Of a stretch of DNA of 7,210 bases, positions 1-4,600 are shown in pieces. Numbering within the stretch: the stretch's first letter is position 1; each line of letters starts with the position of its first letter. The DNA comes from a candidate division FCPU426 bacterium (GTDB taxonomy: Bacteria; Oederibacteriota; PGYV01; Palsa-1178), in contig PMTB01000007.1 in the NCBI GenBank assembly GCA_003167475.1, positions 1,504 to 8,713 on the forward strand, read 5' to 3'. The notes beneath the pieces were generated by a model. The model made no database searches and was not told the DNA's origin. It saw only the letters and a program-made list of their open reading frames with translations. Both the position numbers and the translations under genes were made by a program.

Positions 1-1
1 C

Positions 2-859
2 GCCCAGACTGATTTCTATAAAGTATATTACACAAGCGGGGCGGCAGGAAAGAAAGGCTCCTTCCCGGGAACATGGCAGATAATAGCGACCGTACTGCCG
101 ACGCCCGGAGTATCGGCGTTCACACATGCCGACGCCACCGGGAACACATACGGATTTTATATCGTGACGGGCATAAATATGGCCGGGGAAAGCCAGCCTT
201 CATCCATGGTGTCAAAGGTCAATTTCGGATTTAAATATACCGCGGGCACCCAGAATGTCTACAGGCCGTCGCTTCCTTACAGTAATAAATTCACGACGGT
301 TTCAAGCATGGTGGCCGATATAGAAGGCAACACGTACACATCAGCCAAATTATCACAGGTCCTTTTGTGGAACCCGTACACTCAATCATCAAATGTATAC
401 CAGTACAACGGCATAGCAGGAAAATGGCTCGGGGTCGATTACCCGGTTGACGCGGGTACTTCATCGTCAAACGCGCTGTATTTTAACGTCCTGTCAAATT
501 TCAACTGGATCGTATCGGGGAAAGACACAATAACGCCTCTCTATTTTTATTTCAACGCACCGGGAAACGGGCTGGCAAATTCAAACAAGCGCTGCCTGCC
601 GTACGGTTCGATTTACCTGAAAGCATCGGATGTAGTCAATGACCTGGAAGGCGGGACCGGTGCGGGCACGGACACAAAGATAAACAAAGTAATGGTATGG
701 GACGCGGGCCTGCAGGCATTCAAGACATATATATACAATACAATCGTAAATAAATGGCTGGGAGAGGATTTTATAATAAATCCAGGTGATTCCATCACGC
801 TTTATCCGGTGACATCATTTACATGGACCCCAAAGCTGGCAATAACACCGGTACCGTAG
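2..859 (+). CDS. C-terminal part of a secreted FN3 and tandem-repeat protein (5' partial)
   Basis: The frame is open from the first complete codon at position 2 to TAG at 857-859, giving 285 residues; the true start lies left of the window. A GTG at 164 could be read as a start, but the protein before it is coherent with what follows, so it is internal. Residues 1 to about 72 look like the later strands of a fibronectin type III domain (YKVYY near the start, then FYIVTGINMAGESQPSS, the usual FN3 end). Two ~97-residue repeats follow, each with an LPY element, a D(I/L)EG element, a (V/L)WxxxxQ strand, a Y-rich strand and KWLG(V/E)D. It ends soon after the second repeat at LAITPVP, with no LPXTG, transmembrane anchor or recognisable sorting domain. 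Extracellular location is inferred from the FN3 module, the Ser/Thr/Asn/Gly-rich composition and near absence of Cys (one, in RCLPY). Specific function is unknown; a scaffold or binding role is likely. Confidence 0.85.
   Translation, partial: AQTDFYKVYYTSGAAGKKGSFPGTWQIIATVLPTPGVSAFTHADATGNTYGFYIVTGINMAGESQPSSMVSKVNFGFKYTAGTQNVYRPSLPYSNKFTTVSSMVADIEGNTYTSAKLSQVLLWNPYTQSSNVYQYNGIAGKWLGVDYPVDAGTSSSNALYFNVLSNFNWIVSGKDTITPLYFYFNAPGNGLANSNKRCLPYGSIYLKASDVVNDLEGGTGAGTDTKINKVMVWDAGLQAFKTYIYNTIVNKWLGEDFIINPGDSITLYPVTSFTWTPKLAITPVP
236..835 (+). repeat. Two diverged ~97-residue protein repeats within the first CDS
   Basis: Repeat A spans about 236-526 and repeat B about 542-835. Aligned by eye they share, in order: LPYSNKF versus LPYGSIY; MVADIEG versus VVNDLEG; LSQVLLWNPYTQ versus INKVMVWDAGLQ; a Tyr/Asn-rich strand; KWLGVDYPVDAG versus KWLGEDFIINPG; and FNWIVSGK versus FTWTPKLA. 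The DNA copies have diverged, so this is an old domain duplication. I do not recognise the family by name. The predicted strands and the terminal W-containing strand suggest a beta-sandwich or beta-barrel module. Confidence 0.7.
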
Positions 860-886
860 AAAGGCGATAGGCTAAAAGGCGGATAA

Positions 887-904
887 AAAGATTGTTCAAT
901 CTTT
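887..904. repeat. Perfect inverted repeat after the first gene
   Basis: AAAGATTG-TT-CAATCTTT is an 8-bp perfect inverted repeat starting 27 bp after the stop of the first CDS. On the + strand it is followed by AAAAACC rather than a T tract, so it is a poor intrinsic terminator in that direction. On the - strand the stem runs straight into five T residues, but no - strand gene is visible. It may be an RNA 3'-end stabilising hairpin or a protein binding site. Confidence 0.45.
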
Positions 905-1137
905 AAAAACCGATAAATACATTAAATCAATTTAACTGAAAAAATATTTATTGTGAAAATATTTTATGTCTATCCCAAACGGCCGACCTAAAATATAATC
1001 GCTTGTGGATATGTGGAAAAAAGGAACTTAGTTAACTCAAAACAATAATAAACATTTTATTGCCTTTTAATTAAGAGAAATAATAGAAAATATTGAATTT
1101 TGATATTTTATGGAATATACGAAAACATGCGTAGAAT

Positions 1138-1160
1138 AAGCACTATATGCTTGTTTTTTA
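1138..1160 (+). terminator. Probable rho-independent terminator upstream of the promoter
   Basis: AAGCA (1138-1142), a 5-nt loop CTATA and TGCTT (1148-1152) form a stem that can be lengthened outward by T·G and A-T pairs, followed by GTTTTTT (1153-1159). It sits ~280 bp after the first CDS and ~30 bp before the next promoter. It would stop read-through from the left and insulate the HTH/giant gene unit. The stem is short and AT-containing, so efficiency may be modest. Confidence 0.5.
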
Positions 1161-1190
1161 GCTGATTTTTCCTTCGAAAACAAAAAACGT

Positions 1191-1219
1191 TTGACAAAAA
1201 ATCTACAATATAGTATACT
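1191..1219 (+). promoter_or_regulatory. Near-consensus sigma-70 type promoter
   Basis: The -35 box TTGACA (1191-1196) is perfect, the spacer is exactly 17 bp, and the -10 box TATACT (1214-1219) has five of six consensus bases. An A-rich tract (1177-1187) precedes the -35 like an UP element. Transcription would begin near 1226, giving a leader of about 90 nt before the HTH gene. The -10 lies within the palindrome AGTATACT (1212-1219). Such a strong unmodified promoter suggests high basal expression unless repressed. Confidence 0.85.
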
Positions 1220-1256
1220 TTACCCGTGGGTCGAGTAGCGTTCATTACTATATGTT

Positions 1257-1276
1257 AACAGAGTATAACAGAGTAT
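1257..1276 (+). promoter_or_regulatory. Perfect 10-bp tandem direct repeat, candidate operator
   Basis: AACAGAGTAT occurs twice head-to-tail (1257-1266 and 1267-1276), about +31 to +50 from the predicted transcription start. A third, 8/10 match, AATATAGTAT (1207-1216), overlaps the -10 box exactly 50 bp upstream, and the core GAGTA recurs at 1233-1237. A 10-bp period places both copies on nearly the same face of the helix, as expected for head-to-tail binding by a small regulator. The likeliest ligand is the HTH protein encoded just downstream; this is inference. Confidence 0.5.
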
Positions 1277-1298
1277 AAAGGACTGGCAAATACTTCAT

Positions 1299-1304
1299 AA
1301 GGAG
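1299..1304 (+). promoter_or_regulatory. Ribosome binding site of the HTH gene
   Basis: AAGGAG lies 11 nt before ATG at 1316 and 8 nt before an in-frame TTG at 1313. The spacing favours TTG slightly, while codon preference favours ATG. The two starts differ by one residue only. Confidence 0.7.
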
Positions 1305-1315
1305 TAATCTTTTTG

Positions 1316-1519
1316 ATGAAGGAAGAACAACTCGAGATTATGACAGTTAAAGACGTGGCGTCTTATCTTAAAATGAAGCCTGTCACCATATATAAACTTG
1401 CCAAAGAAGGCCGGATACCCGCTTTTCGCGTCGCTTCATTCTGGAGATTCAAAAAAGATCTCATAGATAAGTGGCTTTCAGACGAATCAAGAAAAAACCT
1501 GGATACTAAAAAAAATTAA
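1316..1519 (+). CDS. Small excisionase/MerR-like helix-turn-helix DNA-binding protein (HTH_17 type)
   Basis: A 67-residue protein whose whole length is one DNA-binding domain. It has the signature of the excisionase-family HTH_17 fold: TVKDVASYL (residues 10-18, first helix), a turn at KMKP, PVTIYKLAKEG (22-32, recognition helix), then RIPAFRV and FWRF forming the wing, and KKDLIDKWL (46-54) as the closing helix. A Lys/Asp-rich tail (DTKKN) follows. ATG at 1316 was chosen over TTG at 1313; AAGGAG upstream serves both. In this family such proteins act as phage or transposon excisionases or as stand-alone transcription regulators such as Streptomyces BldC, which is of the same size. No integrase, att site or other mobile gene is visible, so a regulator is more likely. 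It is preceded by a strong promoter and tandem direct repeats, and followed 69 bp later by the giant surface-protein gene, its likely target or operon partner. A run of eight A residues lies just before the stop. Confidence 0.88.
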   Translation: MKEEQLEIMTVKDVASYLKMKPVTIYKLAKEGRIPAFRVASFWRFKKDLIDKWLSDESRKNLDTKKN

Positions 1520-1548
1520 CACCTGATACAAGTGTTTGATTTTTCTTT
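1518..1548 (+). terminator. Weak terminator or attenuator-like hairpin between the HTH and giant genes
   Basis: AACAC (1518-1522) pairs with GTGTT (1532-1536); inside, after one C·A mismatch, TG pairs with CA around the loop ATA. The arm is followed by TGATTTTTCTTT. The stem overlaps the HTH stop codon. It resembles a partial intrinsic terminator. No promoter was recognised between it and the giant gene, so full termination would silence that gene; partial attenuation fits better. Confidence 0.4.
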
Positions 1549-1569
1549 ATAATAAGGAAGATGACATTA

Positions 1570-1584
1570 TCCGCAAAGCGGAGG
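1570..1584 (+). promoter_or_regulatory. Ribosome binding site of the giant gene, partly inside a small hairpin
   Basis: GGAGG (1580-1584) is the Shine-Dalgarno sequence, 4 nt before ATG at 1589, which is rather tight. TCCGC (1570-1574) can pair with GCGGA (1578-1582) around the loop AAA, covering three bases of the Shine-Dalgarno. An in-frame TGA at 1562-1564 and the absence of other start codons between fix ATG 1589 as the start. Confidence 0.6.
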
Positions 1585-1588
1585 GTTA

Positions 1589-1693
1589 ATGCAAAGAAGT
1601 GGGTCCGGGATCAAGCTTAAGAGGAATGTGTTATTACTTGCGGTGCTCCTATCTGTATTTATACCCGTATTTAATTCCCAATTATATGCAGCG
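1589..1693 (+). other. Signal peptide of the giant protein
   Basis: The N-terminus is basic (R3, K9, K11, R12), followed by a hydrophobic core VLLLAVLLSVFIPVF (residues 14-28), a polar stretch NSQ, and LYAAE with cleavage likely after A34 or A35. There is no Cys at the cleavage site, so it is not a lipoprotein signal. It directs export through the Sec pathway. Confidence 0.85.
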
Positions 1694-4600
1694 GAATTCA
1701 CTATCTTTGGTTTTGTTTTTACCGGGAACGGATTAACAGGGACGGCATTAACCGAAAACAGCCTTGCCGGAATCAAAGCATCCAAACTCGACGCTACCGG
1801 CGATATAGGCACCCAGTTAAGCGACCCTCCGTGCCCAAACACGATTTTTCCATCAGACGGGGCAAGCACGCCGGCGTACTATCAATCCGAGATCTCCAGC
1901 CAGTGGGTGCATGCGCCGGTACTGAACGAAACTGCAATAGTTATGGCACAGACATACAAGGGTCAGTTTGCCTCCTGTGTATGGACCGGCGCTTCATATG
2001 TTGGCGCGGTCAAAAAGATTGTATTACAATCAGACCTTGACGCCAATGGGATGAGTTTCCCAAACCTTAGGCTGCAGCAAGTGCCCAACCCGGTATCTTC
2101 CACGGTTAATTTTTATGACGCTTCGCTGACGTGGACAGGGATCCCGGTTGACCCGTATAATCTGATAACAGGCTACACTGTTTTCCGCAGTCTGGCCCCT
2201 GCGGGACCTTATAATGTGTCATTTACCGCGAAACAGGTTCAGGGAGGGACTGTTTCTTTCACGGATGTGACAGTGAACCCTGCCACCACTTATTATTATA
2301 AAATTGCGGTCAACTTTCTTTTTGATGCCGCTGGTAATACGCTCAATAACGGCTACATCGTATCGGATGCCGCTTCAAATACGACTTCCCTGACCACTCT
2401 GCCGATAGATACCACAAGCCTTGCCTACATATTGACCTATGCTCCCAATCAGGATATAACAGTAAGTACCGGCCAGTTGATAACAGTTGTCGCGAGGGCC
2501 ACGAATAACGGCGCGGTAAATATGCTGAATGTTTCACCGACCACTGCTGCGTTAAGCATGAACGGAACGGGCGCGTTGGTCCAGGTAAGCGGCCCGAATC
2601 CGGCAAGTATTTCGCCGCTTTTGGTGGGGAACGACGGATTTTTTACATGGACATTTACGGCTAGCGGGGTCGGGACAGTTGTGCTTACGGGATCGGCGGT
2701 CGCAACAGATGCAGGAGCCGTTCTTTATAAGTCTCCCGTAAGAACATCTCATACAATAACAATAAAATCCAAGGCAACGCTTGCGGCGCAGACGGCCATA
2801 CAGCCGGTCACGGCGTCGGTGGGCCAGCATATTACGGTAGTGATGTCTGTTACCAACAGCGGCCAGGCGGATTGCGATGTTACTGTGCCTTCCATAACAG
2901 CTGTCGGATTGAACGGCACAAATACAGGAACGGTACTTTCGCCCCTTACGTCGCCGTCTTCGGGCATAGTCATACCGGGCAGCGGCGGCAGTTATCAGTT
3001 CACTTGGACTTATTCGACAAACGGGCTGGGCACGCTTTACTTCAGCACCTCGGCTTCGGGATTTGACCAGTATTCAAACGTGACAGTGACCGCTGTTTCG
3101 GCGCCTTCGCTTACGATGACCCTGCAGACCCCGGCAAACCTTTCTTCGCAGCTTATAGCGCCGGTCACGGTAAGCAAGGACCAGGTATTTACGGTCCAGC
3201 TTGTCGTCACCAATTCAGGACAGGCAAATGATGACAATGTATATCCGCTTATACTTACAAACTCGGCTTCAGTCGCGGGGCAGCTGACTTCCCCCGGGGT
3301 TTTCACCATGAGCGGCAACTCCACACATGTATTTCAGTGGACATATTCCGCGACAGCGCAGGGAAGCGTTATTTTCAGCACGCAGGCAAAGGGTACTGAT
3401 GAAAATTCACTGCTTGCGACAAACTCGAACTGGAATTCGCAGACACTGCTTGTGCAGACCAGGCCGGTTTTGACCGCTTCATTGACGGCGTATCCGCTGC
3501 AGGCGTCCACGACGCAGCAGATCACCCTTATATTGACTGTTTCGAATTCAGGGCAGGCCACGGCAAACCTTGTCGGGCCTAATCCTCCGCAATTAGGGCA
3601 GTCTCCTTTAATTACAAATTTTGTGGATGGGCCTTCTCCGGCAACACAACTTTATATACTTGGCAATACTTTCAATACTTTCACCTGGGTTTATACGGCT
3701 ACTTTGCCGGGCACGGTAACTTACAGCACCAGGGTTTTTGGAATAGACGCGAATGAGGGTACAGGCGTGACCTCAACCGTTGCCACTCTGCCGGTCAATG
3801 TGCAGGTGGCGGCCAACCTTATTTCCAATCTTGACGCTAATCCTAAAAAGGTCTCCACCGGTCAGACCTTGACCGTGTCACTCACTGTCACAAACTCGGG
3901 CCAGGCCGGGGCAAACAATATTGTGCCGCAATTATTCCCGACAGGCACTGGCGGTATTATATCGCCTTTGACAGGCCCTCTACCGGTGTCATTCTCGCTG
4001 GCTTCGGGTATTTCAAACACATTTATTTGGACCTATTCCGTAACCGGGCCGGGTTCGATCAATTTCCAGGGCAGGGCGGACGGAGTGGACGCCAACGGGC
4101 TTGGCGCGGTTTCCGCGTTCCCCAGCGCGGTCACGGTGCTCGCGGAGGTTTCATCATCGCTTGTCTCTTCCATAACTTCCAATCCGGCCAATGTCGGCAT
4201 AGGCGGCAATATAACAGTGGTGATGACCGTTACAAACCAGGGCCAGGCCTCGTGCATGAACGTATCGCCTTCATTCGGGGTCTTTAACTCATCAGGCACC
4301 GTGGGCGCTCCTATAATACCGGCGTTCCCTGTCAACATCCCGGGCGGATCCTCCAATAGTTTTACATGGATATATGGCGCGACAGGGCTTGGCTCTGTCA
4401 ACTTCTCCGGCAATGCGGTTGGCAGCGATGAAAACAGGGGAAATCCGACAGCTTCGGCAATTTCTTTCGCGACAACGCAGATACAATCCCCGGCAGCGCT
4501 GACTTCCTCAATATCCATATCACCGAATACCATATCAACCGGGCAGATATTCACGGTCACCATGATTGTCAACAACACAGGCATGGCTACGGCGGCCGCT

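Larger units (their letters stand above)
860..1190. other. AT-rich non-coding intergenic region
   Basis: About 330 bp without a plausible gene. It is visibly richer in A and T than the flanking genes and has stops in all forward frames; the longest ATG-started frame noticed, at 966, is only 10 codons. It contains the inverted repeat at 887-904, a single near-match to a DnaA box (TGTGGATAT, 1004-1012) and the terminator-like hairpin at 1138-1160. An A-rich stretch at 1177-1187 lies directly upstream of the promoter -35 and may act as an UP element. Confidence 0.75.

Noticed and set aside
164..859. GTG at 164 as the start of the first gene
   Set aside because: The frame is open to position 2 and the upstream residues form the front part of the same FN3 domain, so the GTG is an internal Val codon.
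1004..1012. DnaA-box-like TGTGGATAT in the AT-rich intergenic region, hinting at an origin
   Set aside because: There is only one near-match, with no cluster of boxes and no dnaA, dnaN or repA gene nearby.
1257..1276. Tandem repeat as a short CRISPR-like or mobile-element target duplication
   Set aside because: There are only two adjacent 10-bp copies without spacers, and no flanking insertion sequence or transposase gene; a regulatory site fits better.
1508..1515. Run of eight A residues before the HTH stop as a programmed slippage site joining it to the giant gene
   Set aside because: The two genes are already in the same frame, separated by the HTH stop and a further in-frame TGA at 1562. 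A slip would leave that frame and could not fuse them without returning to it.
1561..1620. A 19-codon frame starting at ATG 1561 that overlaps the start of the giant gene
   Set aside because: AAGGA is only 2 nt from this ATG, too close for efficient initiation, and the peptide shows nothing recognisable. A leader peptide cannot be ruled out.
1567..1869. A 100-residue open frame on the - strand
   Set aside because: It is antisense to the signal peptide and N-terminal domain of the giant gene, and no clear ribosome binding site was noted for it.
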